Assembly: GCA_016713325.1 (NCBI GenBank)
Contig: JADJPJ010000013.1
Span: 1 to 17,443, forward strand
Length of the DNA: 17,443 nucleotides
Direction: 5' to 3'
Source: Candidatus Flexifilum affinis
Lineage (GTDB): Bacteria > Chloroflexota > Anaerolineae > Aggregatilineales > Phototrophicaceae
In this document: positions 1-8,142 of the stretch, piece after piece
How the letters are laid out: each line of letters starts with the position of its first letter
Numbering within the stretch: the stretch's first letter is position 1
Translations under genes and position numbers: made by a program
The notes under the pieces: generated by a model
What the model was told of the DNA's origin: nothing
Database searches by the model: none
The model's input: only the letters and a program-made list of their open reading frames with translations

Positions 1-788
1 CGCGCCCCAGGCTTCGTCCAGCTTGCGCCGCGCCTCCGCCTCCCGTCGCTTGACTTCGGCCTGGGCGGCCGCTTCGGCCTCTTCGCCCGAGCTGTCCGCC
101 AGGCGCAGCCAGTACTGCGCCGGTTCGCCGATCCATAACGCACAATCCCGCCGACCGCGAGCAGCTCGTAGAGCAGCGATCCATATTTGGCCTGCACTTC
201 GCGAACGGGCGCGGTCTTACCGGGCTTCGTTTCCAGGAAGGCGGCCAGCTCGTCGCACCGGGCGCAGCTCCTGGCGCCGCAGGATCGCCTCGATGGTGGA
301 TTCGCTCAGCCGAAGCGGGTCATAAACCAGCGCCTCTTTGGCAGCCAGCGCCCCGACGGCCACCAGTCGGTTCAGCGTCGCCTCGTCTTCGGGGACGTCG
401 CCACATCGACACGTTCGGCGTAACTGCGCTCCGCAAACCGGTCAATCATCTGCGCGGCGGCCGAGTCCGGCGCGAACACCATCTGGCGAATGGCCAGTCG
501 TTCCAGCACCGGGGGGGTGCGCACAATTCCGTTCTCATCCAGCGGAGGCAGCGACGGTTCACACCAGATGGCTGCGATGCGCGCCATGTCGGCGTTCAGC
601 CGGCTGGTATCGAATATAAGGCTGCCAGTCTCGCCGATTTTCCCCGCGCGAATGGCCGCATTCAGGTTGCGGCGCCCTTTGTGATGCAGCCGAAAGTGTT
701 CGGTGAAGACTGACTGCCGAACAAACCCCTCAGGAATACTCGCCAGGACCCGCGCAATTTGCTCTGGCGTTGGGGTGATTTTGCTCAT
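1..788 (-). CDS. Protein of unknown function, C-terminus cut by the window edge, frameshifted
   Basis: I do not recognise this family. The ATG at 788 opens a clean frame (MSKITPTPEQIARVLASIPE...) down to about 372. Reading then continues convincingly in other frames: DEATLNRLVAVGALAAKEAL, then DELAAFLETKPGKTAPVREV and KYGSLLYELLAVGG, then LRLADSSGEEAEAAAQAEVK and a charged helix that runs off the window. That implies about three one-base indels near 375-395, 255-270 and 135-150. The first 60 residues (helix, FVRQSVFTEHF, RRNLNAAIRAGKIGE, then a strand ending LIFD) look like a winged-helix fold, but this is only a pattern impression. The end is rich in A, E, R and K and probably a coiled coil. 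It is divergent from the histidine kinase across a roughly 220-bp gap. The protein is mostly soluble, with no signal peptide or membrane segment. Confidence 0.6.
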
Positions 789-958
789 ACTGATACTCGT
801 TAATCTGCGTTGTCATGTTGTCAATATGATCGTATCAGGTTCGCACGGAAGTGCCAGTGTTTTGTCGTTCGGCTCGCGGACTGGCCGGTACATCACAGGC
901 CCTCTACCCATCGCAGTCAGGCGTTAAAGGGCAACTAATAGCAATATTGAGGCTGCTG

Positions 959-967
959 TGGCATAAT
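959..967 (+). promoter_or_regulatory. Possible extended -10 upstream of the histidine kinase
   Basis: TGGCATAAT matches an extended -10 (TG, one base, CATAAT) about 50-60 bp before the first hydrophobic codons of the kinase. No good -35 lies 17 bp upstream, so the call is weak. The rest of the 789-1008 gap shows no other gene. Confidence 0.2.
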
Positions 968-1017
968 CTCGCGGCAACTGATCAAAAAAGCCAACGCTGC
1001 GCGTATAAGCCTCCCTC

Positions 1018-3088
1018 TACTTCATCGTCCTTTGCGCTTCGTCTTTACTCCTCATCGCTCTCAGCTTTGTAGGTTGGACAAGGCGTCGCCTGCCCTCGGG
1101 AACTTCGTTCTTTCTCCTGATGGCCTCCAGTGCCTTCTATCTGGTCTGCAACGTCGGGTTCATGATCAGCGCTGATCGCGAGACCGCCTATCTGTTTGCT
1201 CGCTTGCAGACCCTGGGCATCAACCTGGCCTGCGTTCATCTGCTGGTCTTCAGCTTGGCCCACACCGGGCGACGGCACCGGCTGACGCTGGCAGCGCTCG
1301 CTCCCTGGTATGCCCTGGCTATCGGGACATTCCTGGTGGTGGGGACCGATCCTGCACACCACTGGTACTTTCGCTCGTTCGACATCCAGCGAATCGACGG
1401 GCTGACTTTTCGGACCGGCAGCTACGGCTGGTGGCTGCCGGTGCTGATCGGTATTCAGTTCATCCCGCCGCTGTACGGTGTCGCCCTGCTGACCCTGGAG
1501 TATCGCGCCGCGCAAGGCATCCTGCGCCGGCAGTTTGCCTGGCTGATTATCACCGCCTGTCTGCCGCCAGCGGTCTCAGCCATGATCGCGCTGCTCCGCA
1601 TGTTAGGAATCGAGGCGCTCACCCATATCACGCCGCTGCCCCTGGCGCTGACGGCCGTCGGGCTCAGTACCTTGCGTGTGGTCCTGCGCGACCAACTGCT
1701 CGACCTGATGCCGATTGCCCAACCGCTGATCTTCGACGAAATCCCCGAGGCGATTATCATCACCGACTTACAGGGGCGGATCACCCAGCTCAACCCGGTT
1801 GCGCGCACGCTCCGCGGATTGGGATTGCAGGAGGGGATTGGCCGCCTTTCGAGCGATCTCTTCCCCGAATTGAACAACATCGCGCCGGGCAGCATCGTCC
1901 GCATTCAGCCTGCCGGCGCACCGCGGCCGAATGCCTACGAGTGCACGTTTCGCAATCTCCACTGGAGGGACCAACCGGTTGGGCAGCTGGCGATCCTTCA
2001 TGACGTCACCGAGCGGCTGCGCGCCGAAGAAGCTTATCGCACCGTCGTGGACCGGTCGCTTCAGGGGTTCGCCATCTTGCAGGATGGGCGGGTTGTCTTC
2101 GCCAATCAAACGTTCTTCCGCATGTTCGGGTCGGATTCGTCGATGATCGCCGAGTTCAATGCCGGCCGTATCGCCGATGGGGTGCATCCCGAAGATCTGC
2201 CCAGGATTCTGGATGGCATGCAGCGCCTGGCGAGCCATGAAATTGACGTCGTTCGCGGCGAGTTTCGGCTCCTGACCAAGACTCAGGAGGCGGTATGGGT
2301 GGAAATTCAGGCGGCGCACACCGACTATCATGGTGCATCCGCCGTCCAGATCGCTCTGGTCGACATCACCGAGCAGCGGCTGGCGCGGCAGCATGAACTG
2401 GATGCGCGGCTTGAACGGGAACGGGCTGAGGTGGTCTCACAATTCGTGACCGGCGCCGCGCACGAGCTGCGCACGCCGCTTTCGATCATCAATACCCAGG
2501 CTTACCTGATGGCGCGGCTTGCCGATGCGGGCGACCGCCAGCGGAGCGCGGCGCTGATCGCGGCGCAGGTGTTCCGCACCTCCCGGCTGGTCGACGTCAT
2601 GTTGAAGATGGCGCGTCTGCAGCGATCCTCACCCAAACTGATCCCGATCGTGCCGGGGGACATTGTACGCCAGGCATGCGCGGCGATCGATCAGACGGGT
2701 CGGACTCTCCACGCCGAGATCACCGAGCCGGCGCCAAAGATTCTCGGGGACATGGAGCTGCTTCTCGAGGCGCTCAAGGCGCTGATCGACAATGCGCGAC
2801 GCTTTGGGCCGCCCGATGGCGTAGTGGCCGTAAAGGTCTGCACCGCCGGTGAGTTCGTGTGCATCGCGGTGCACGACCAGGGACCCGGAATCGCCCCGGA
2901 CCAGATGGACAGGATTTTCGAGACGTTCTGGCGGGGCGATGCCGCGCACACCACGCCCGGCATGGGCCTTGGGTTGCCATCGCGCGTCGTATTGTCGAGA
3001 TGCACAGGGCAGCATTGGTGTGGAAAGCGCGCCCGGTGTGGGCAGTACTTTCCGCATCAACCTGCCGATCTATGTGGAGGCAACGTAG
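1018..3088 (+). CDS. Membrane sensor histidine kinase (7TM - PAS - PAS - HisKA - HATPase)
   Basis: Sensor kinase that should autophosphorylate a histidine and pass the phosphate to a response regulator. An N-terminal block of about seven hydrophobic helices (to about 1700) resembles the histidine-kinase 7TM sensor region. A PAS-like domain follows (IFDEIPEAIIITDLQGRITQ), then a second PAS (VVDRSLQGFAILQDGRVVFA) ending in DITEQ. The H-box AHELRTPLS has its His codon at 2461, the N-box region (LIDNARRFGP) is near 2785-2810, and the G1 box DQGPGI is near 2875. The G2 box reads GMGLGL and is then interrupted: the expected AIARRIVEMH and GSIGVESAPGVGSTFRINLP lie in the two other frames, each restored by adding one G. 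The frame therefore ends at TAG 3086-3088. No normal start codon precedes the first helix in this frame; the first ATG (1120) lies after it, so the true start is probably hidden by another indel. No cognate regulator is adjacent. Confidence 0.85.
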
Positions 3089-3161
3089 CGGCGGATGTTC
3101 TTCACTCTGCCCGTCTCTGACAGGGTGGTGTTTTCAACGGATCGACGGTCAGTTGGGTGAC

Positions 3162-3239
3162 GTAGGGGCGCGACTTCTCGCGTCCGTTCGGTCGGACGCC
3201 AAGAATGGTGTCCCGATGAATTGCGGCGTGGAAACACGC
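3162..3239. repeat. Cluster of three short palindromes
   Basis: GTAG at 3162-3165 is followed by a 20-bp imperfect palindrome (3166-3185: GGGCGCGA, loop CTTC, TCGCGTCC). A second 20-bp palindrome (3194-3213: GGACGCC, AAGAAT, GGTGTCC) follows, and then a 14-bp one (3226-3239: GCGTG, GAAA, CACGC). The first two have the same size and GGRC...GYCC frame as units inside the restriction-modification and ligase-like genes. The 3089-3345 gap shows no gene. Confidence 0.6.
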
Positions 3240-3345
3240 AGTGGCGTGTCCACGGTCGAAACCTCAGGCGCCGCACCACCACCCAGCTTTCCGGCAAGTC
3301 GCTTGCGTGGGGCACCGGGCAAGGGGCAGAGAACCAACAGCGAGC

Positions 3346-3808
3346 CTACGCCCCGCGAGACTTCGTGTCGTCGTGCATCTGCTGCAGCGCGGTCGTCTCC
3401 AGGGTGTCGACGTACGTGCTGATGCCTTCGCGCATGTACTGCGCCAGATCCGGGTGCATCTTGCGGAAGTTGGCGGCAAAGTCGGGGTTGTCGTTGTACA
3501 GGTCCCCCAGACCACGCAGAATCTCATAAGTCGGCTCGTAGAAATGGCGAAGGTGCTGGTGCCAGCGGGTCAGCAGCGTCTGCACGTCTTCGCTGTGAGG
3601 AGATTTCCTCGCTTCGATGGCCTTGACGATGTCCACGTAGATGTGGTTGCCCTCATCCATGATGGCTTCACGCTGTTTCTTGCTGTAGCCCTCCCCAGCG
3701 GCGCCCCGACTCATTGACATTGTCGGGGCCGTATTCCAGCCGCGCCAGCCGTTCGTTGTGCTTCTGTTCCTTGTCGCTGAACTGCTTGAAAAGTTTCTTC
3801 TTGCCCAT
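3346..3808 (-). CDS. Stand-alone TipAS-domain protein
   Basis: A small helical protein of the TipAS family, the thiopeptide-binding domain normally found behind a MerR DNA-binding domain in TipAL. Here it begins directly as MGKKKLFKQFSDKEQKHNER and has no helix-turn-helix, so if it binds a ligand it is a sequestering or sensing protein and not itself a transcription factor. The start at 3808 is fixed by a perfect AGGAGG (3815-3820) six bases upstream. The frame reads LEYGPDNVNESGRRWGG and continues one frame over as YSKKQREAIMDEGNHIYVDI. Removing one G from the GGGGAGGG run near 3690 restores WGGY, so a homopolymer error is likely. The rest contains family-like helices (LLTRWHQHLRHFYEPTYEIL; PDLAQYMREGISTYVDT) and stops at 3346. 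Length is about 153 residues, typical of an isolated TipAS domain. It converges on the histidine kinase, and no resistance or efflux gene touches it. Confidence 0.82.
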
Positions 3809-3814
3809 GGGGCG

Positions 3815-3820
3815 CCTCCT
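3815..3820 (-). promoter_or_regulatory. Ribosome binding site of the TipAS gene
   Basis: Perfect AGGAGG on the minus strand, six bases before the ATG at 3808. It selects this start over the upstream ATGs of the same open frame. Confidence 0.8.
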
Positions 3821-3862
3821 GACTCGCTGGTAGAGCGTGTCTACAACTTTGCGCATCACGGT

Positions 3863-3928
3863 CCTCACCCTGCTGCGCTTCGCTTAGTTCCCCCTTCCAT
3901 TGCATGGAGAGGGGACCGACGGGTGAGG
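3863..3928. repeat. CCTCACCC...GGGTGAGG bounded repeat
   Basis: Outer arms CCTCACCC (3863-3870) and GGGTGAGG (3921-3928) are perfect inverted repeats. Inside is a second imperfect inverted repeat, a C-rich arm ending TTCC at 3890-3898 against GGAGAGGGG at 3906-3914, around a short TGCAT core. Related pieces recur inside the restriction-modification gene (6475-6514) and the ligase-like gene (9022-9100). Confidence 0.6.
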
Positions 3929-4036
3929 ATCGATCGGTTTGTCGGCCGCTTCACTATACAACCTCACGTAAGGTGACGGTCAAGGGCAAACACGTCAACA
4001 TCGACCCTTGGCACATCGCGGAAAAACGTGTCGTAG

Positions 4037-4378
4037 GGGCGCATCGCGAGATGCTGTTGAAAAAGTGAAAACACGGGAAAAGAGGTAGGATCAAGCGACA
4101 GACAGAGAGAGCCAATAGGCAGCGCATGGCGGTTCCGCCCGACGTTGGCGCAAAACTGCGCAACGTCGGGCTACCACGAACTGCACGGGAAACCCTCTGA
4201 AGAGGGTTCCTCCAGCGGAATTCAAGGGATGAGCGCTTCCTAGGGCAACCGACTTCAGTCGGTTTCTCGCGTCTTTGGCGGGTAGCCGGAGAATTCTATT
4301 CTCCGGCGGCGCATCGGCGACATCGGCGTAGTTTCAGGGAGCACTACCCCTTTTTCAACAGAATCTCGCGATGCGCCC
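4037..4378. mobile_element. 342-bp MITE-like element with 29-bp terminal inverted repeats
   Basis: The left end 4037-4065 and the reverse complement of 4350-4378 match at 28 of 29 positions (GGGCGCATCGCGAGAT, one mismatch, CTGTTGAAAAAG). There is no open frame of note between them. The interior holds four hairpins: 4138-4170 (arms CCCGACGTTG / CAACGTCGGG), 4191-4208 (AACCCTCT / AGAGGGTT), 4247-4264 (AACCGACT / AGTCGGTT) and 4285-4307 (GCCGGAGAAT / ATTCTCCGGC). CGTGT occurs at both outer edges (4027-4031 and 4378-4382) but overlaps the right arm, so it is only a weak target-duplication candidate. Family knowledge: CTGTTGAAAAAG-like ends occur in DDE-type insertion sequences. The parent element is not in this window. 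Confidence 0.65.
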
Positions 4379-4386
4379 GTGTGCCC

Positions 4387-4424
4387 GGCGGTTCACGAAC
4401 GGGCGGTTCACGAACCGCCCCTAC
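4387..4424. repeat. Perfect palindrome with CTAC tail, plus a partial tandem copy
   Basis: 4401-4420 is a perfect 9-bp stem (GGGCGGTTC / GAACCGCCC) with an AC loop, followed by CTAC at 4421-4424. The segment 4388-4400 repeats the left part (GGCGGTTCACGAAC), so the unit looks partially duplicated. It has the GGRC...GYCC frame plus GTAG/CTAC tail of the other units. Together with the two elements to its left it accounts for most of the gene-free stretch 3809-4572. Confidence 0.65.
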
Positions 4425-4505
4425 ATTGTGACCGTACCGGGGAACTGGATGCGTTTGCCCTGAATAGAGGGTCTGGAATAGTTTTCGCGGTCGGAACAGG
4501 TGTGC

Positions 4506-4547
4506 TATCATACCCGTATGCATGCCGGCTCACCCCCGGTGGGTGAG
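4506..4547 (+). promoter_or_regulatory. Candidate -10 and leader hairpin before the restriction-modification gene
   Basis: TATCAT (4506-4511) is a plausible -10 with only a poor -35. Between it and the ATG at 4573 lies a perfect 7-bp hairpin, CTCACCC (4529-4535), CCGGT, GGGTGAG (4541-4547). It could be an operator or leader hairpin, or simply a remnant of the CCTCACCC repeat family. Confidence 0.3.
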
Positions 4548-4572
4548 ATGAAGCACGAAAGACTTGACCCCT

Positions 4573-7500
4573 ATGGCAGTGTCTCCCGAAGAACGCCGCG
4601 CCCGCGAAGCCTTGGCGCGCCTGATCGACGACTATGGTCGGCTGAGCAACGAACAGCGCGCCGACATGACCGAGGCCGGCGTCGTGCGCCAGTTCATCGA
4701 CCGGCTGCTGGGCGAGGTGCTTGCTTGGCCCATCCAGCAGCCGGAGCGCTACAAGTATGAGCTGCATACCGGCATCGGTCGACCGGACATCACGCTGATC
4801 CCGGAAGCGGGCGGGCGCATCTACGTCGAGGCCAAGCGCTTTGGCGCCATCCGGCGGCTGGAGCGGATCGCCGCCGGCACCGCCGACCGCCTGTCGGATA
4901 CGGTCAAGCCGACTGCAGCTGGCGCTGCCCGGCATGGCCGTCGACCGCACGCCGGAGGAGCAGCAGGCCATCAACTACGCCTTCGGCAACGGGGCAACCT
5001 GGGCGATTCTCACCAACTTCGAGGTTTTCCGCCTGTTCAATGCCCGGCGCGACTGGCTGGTGCTGTCGTTTGAAACGCCCTATGCCTACCGCGACGACTT
5101 CGACCTGCTGTGGCAGCTTGCCTACCCGAACCTCCTGCGCGGCAGCCTGGACGCGCTGAGCAACCAGCGCCACAGCGAAGAGGTGGACCGCGATTACCTG
5201 AGCTTCATCAACGAATGGCGGGAGCGGCTGGCGAAAGACCTGCTCAACCGTGTCGGCCAGAATCGCTGGCTGGTGCGCGACGACGGGAGCATCGATCTGG
5301 CGGCGCTGCGGGCCGTCGTTCAGCGCTACCTGGACCGGCTGGTGATCGCCCGTTTCGCCGAGGACCACCTGGTCGTGCCGCCGGGGACGCTGCGCACCTT
5401 CTACGAAGTGCGGCGCACCAACCCCTATGCCCATTCCATGCAGCAGTTCCTGGACAACTTCTTCCGCCGCTTCGACGAGCAGCACAACTCGGCCCTGTTT
5501 GCGCCGGGGCTCGTGGATCAGGCGTCGTTCAGCGACGACGCGCTGCTGCCGCTGATCGACAAGCTGTACGAAGCCCGCTTCCGCGCCATGCCCGCCGACA
5601 TCCTGGGCAACACCTACGAGCAGTACCTGGGCAAGGCGCTGGCCTTCGACTCTAGCGGCACCATCGTCAGCCGCGACAACCTGGAGACGCGCAAGAAGCA
5701 GGGCAGCTACTACACGCCGCAGGTCATCGTCCGCTACATCGTCGACAACAGCCTGGGCCGCTGGCTGTATGGCACGCGCGATGGCCGACCCGATGGCGAA
5801 CCCGTCGAGGGTGAGGGCCGCAAGACCAGCGCCGAATTGGCCGACCTGCGCGTGCTGGACAGCGCCTGCGGCAGCGGTTCGTTCCTGATCTACGCCTACG
5901 AGGTGCTGGCCCGATTCTACGAGGCGGAGATCGCCCGGCTGGAGGCGATCATCATCGAGGGGACGCGGACGTTGGCGCAGCACGACCCGACCACACCGCA
6001 GTATGTGGATACGCGCGTCGAGGTCGAGCGGGCGCAGCACGAACTGGCGCGCATTCGCGACCACTACCCCCGGCTGATTCTGGAGCGCCACCTGTACGGC
6101 GTCGACCTGGACCCGCAGGCGGCGGAGATCGCCGTCGTCAACCTGATGATGCGGGCCATGGAGCGGCGCGGGCGCGACAAGCGGCTGCCGCTGATCCTGA
6201 ACCAGAACGTCAAGGTGGGCAATTCGCTCGTCGGGATGCGCCCCGACGATCCGCGCATGGCCGAGCACGCCGACGCCCTGCGCCAGATTGCCGATCTGCG
6301 CGCCCGGCTGGTCGCCGCGCCACATGGCGCGGAGCATGACCGCATCCTGAGCGACCTCGAAGCGGCCGGCGAGACGCTGCGCGCCGCCCTGGACGCGCCG
6401 TTCAAGGCATACTTCACCGACCTGGACCGGGTGCGACCGTTCCACTGGGGCGCGGAGTTCCCGGAGGTGTTTTACCTCACCCCCCGGCCCCCTCTCCATG
6501 CTGGAGAGGGGGGGCAGGGCGGCTCCGTAGGGACAGGGCTTGCCCTGTCCGCTGGCGCCGACCCCACCGTAGGGACGACGCATGCGTCGTCCGCTGCGGA
6601 CGGGGAAACGGAACGGACGAGGCATGCCTCGTCCCTACGCCCGCCGCGCGCGGGGACCGGCTTCACCATCGTGATCGGCAACCCGCCGTGGGAGATCGTC
6701 AAGCCGGACCTGCGCGAGTTCTACGCCCAGTTCGACGCGAAGATCGAGAGCCACTACACCCGCGCCCAGGTGGAGGGCGCGCATCGCCGAATTGCAGGCC
6801 GAGGACCCGGCGCGCCAGAAGACCTACGAAGAAGGCGTCAAGGTCATCGAGCAGACCGCTGCCTACGTCCGCGCGTCTGCCGACTACACCCGCCAGGGCC
6901 GGGGCGACACCGCCACCCACAAGCTGTTCCTGGAGCGGATGTACGGCCTGCTGCGCGACGGCGGGCGGCTCGGTTACCTGGTGCCGTCGGGGATCTACAC
7001 CGATCTGGGCACGAAGGACCTGCGCGAGATGCTGCTGAATGAAGGCAGCATCCAGTACATTTTCAGCTTCAGCAACGAGCGCTTCTTCTTCCCCGGCGTC
7101 GATCACCGCTTCAAGTTCGCGCTGGTGGGGGCGCACAAGGGGACGCAGACGGACGGCTTCTGGGCCGCCTTTCGCTTTAACCCGCGCGTGGCCGTCGCGC
7201 CGGACGATCTGCCGGCGTTCCTGACCAACCCGGATAACCTGATCTACATGCGCCGCGAGTCGCTGGCCCGCTTCAGCCCGGAGAGTCTGAGCCTGATGGA
7301 GTTCCAGAGCCGGCGGGATTACGAGATTGCTGAGACAATGTACGGAGAGAACCCGCTTTTGGGTGATCAGGTTGAACACGCATGGAACGTCCGGCTGACG
7401 GCAGAATTCACATGACAAATGATCGCGATTTGTTCAATCAGCGCGGTGAGGGATTACCGCTGTACACGGGCCGCATGTTTCATCAATTCGACGCGTTCTT

Positions 7501-8136
7501 TGACTCGGCTGAGTTCTGGGTTAATGAGGCAAAAGCTCAAGAACATCTCAGAAATCGAATCACTGGAGACTATCGAAGTTCACGTCTTGCTTTTCGAGAT
7601 ATCGCGTCGAGTACGAATGAACGGACTTTGATTAGTGCGTTGCTTCCCCCAGGCGCATTCTGCAACAACAAAGATCTTTGATTGCGATCGCTGACCTCTC
7701 AAATGGTCACAAGTAATATGTCTCTGCGCTTGCCTAAACAGTTACGGCGGAGACTATCTTATGCGACAGAAGGTCAGTACGACGCTCAACATGCTTCTAC
7801 CTGCAATCGCTCCCCCTTCCGCGCCTGACCGCCGGCCACCGCGCCTTCGACGCGCTGGTGCCGCTGGCTGCCCGGCTCACCTGCACGCGGGCCGAATACG
7901 CCAACCTGTGGCGCGAGGTCATGGGCGGCGAATGGACCGAATCGAGCGGGGCGACCGACCCGGCCGAGCGCCAGCGGCTGCGCGACGCCATCGACGCGCG
8001 GGTGGCCCACCTCTACGGTCTGACGCGCGACGAGTTCGACCACATCCTGGGCACGTTCCCGCTGGTCTTCCCGGACACCGATGCCGGGCGGGCGCGCCGC
8101 GCGGCTCTGCTGGCCGCCTATGATGCGGTGGGGTGA
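4573..8136 (+). CDS. Type IIG restriction-modification enzyme (nuclease + adenine methyltransferase + specificity domain)
   Basis: A single-chain enzyme expected to cut DNA and to methylate adenine at its own site. The N-terminus carries a PD-(D/E)xK nuclease motif: D72 in GRPDITLI, then E86-A-K88 in YVEAKR. The Eco57I-like methyltransferase core has motif I DSACGSGSFL (about 5858) and motif IV NPPW (6680-6691), with HLYGVDLDPQAAEIAVVNLM between. The C-terminal specificity region shows LYTGRMFHQFDAFF, SALLPPGAFCNNK, LMRQKVSTTLNM and YLQSLPLPRLTAGHRAFD, and the frame ends YDAVG at 8136. About 1,187 codons are spanned. One-base shifts occur near 4905-4920, 6775-6790 and 7412, with a messier stretch at 7680-7795. 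ATG 4573 is preferred over an in-frame TTG at 4564; the Shine-Dalgarno is weak. An in-frame repeat cluster (6475-6655) sits directly before motif IV, and the C-terminal part has far lower GC than the rest. Confidence 0.85.
6475..6655. repeat. In-frame cluster of palindromic repeats inside the methyltransferase
   Basis: A CCTCACCC / CCCCCTCTCC / GGAGAGGGGG piece (6475-6514) is followed by three palindromes. 6531-6550 is GGACAGGGC, TT, GCCCTGTCC, preceded by GTAG. 6573-6592 is a perfect 20-bp palindrome (GGACGACGCA / TGCGTCGTCC), preceded by GTA sharing its G. 6615-6634 is a perfect 20-bp palindrome (GGACGAGGCA / TGCCTCGTCC), followed by CTAC. The translation is about 62 low-complexity residues (YLTPRPPLHAGEGG... 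THASS... RHASS) between EFPEVF and GFTIVIGNPPW, and the frame stays open. Confidence 0.75.
7321..7800 (+). other. Low-GC segment spanning the putative target-recognition domain
   Basis: Hand counting of eight 60-base rows gives about 48% GC for 7321-7800, against about 68% in a sampled row upstream (5221-5280). High GC resumes by about 7820. The segment encodes the specificity-region motifs LYTGRMFHQF and SALLPPGAFCNNK and the conserved MRQKVSTTLNM. It suggests a specificity domain of foreign origin within a resident gene. Confidence 0.6.
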
Positions 8137-8142
8137 AAATCG

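Noticed and set aside
3162..3239. Possible CRISPR array
   Set aside because: The palindromes differ in sequence and spacing; there are no identical direct repeats with spacers and no cas genes.
4138..4307. Structured RNA or IS200/IS605 omega-RNA end
   Set aside because: The hairpins are clear, but no tnpB or tnpA piece is present and I cannot fold or compare it here; kept only as part of the MITE-like element.
4904..6625. 573-codon open frame on the minus strand
   Set aside because: It lies antisense to the methyltransferase, whose conserved motifs fix the plus strand as coding. Long antisense frames are expected at this GC content.
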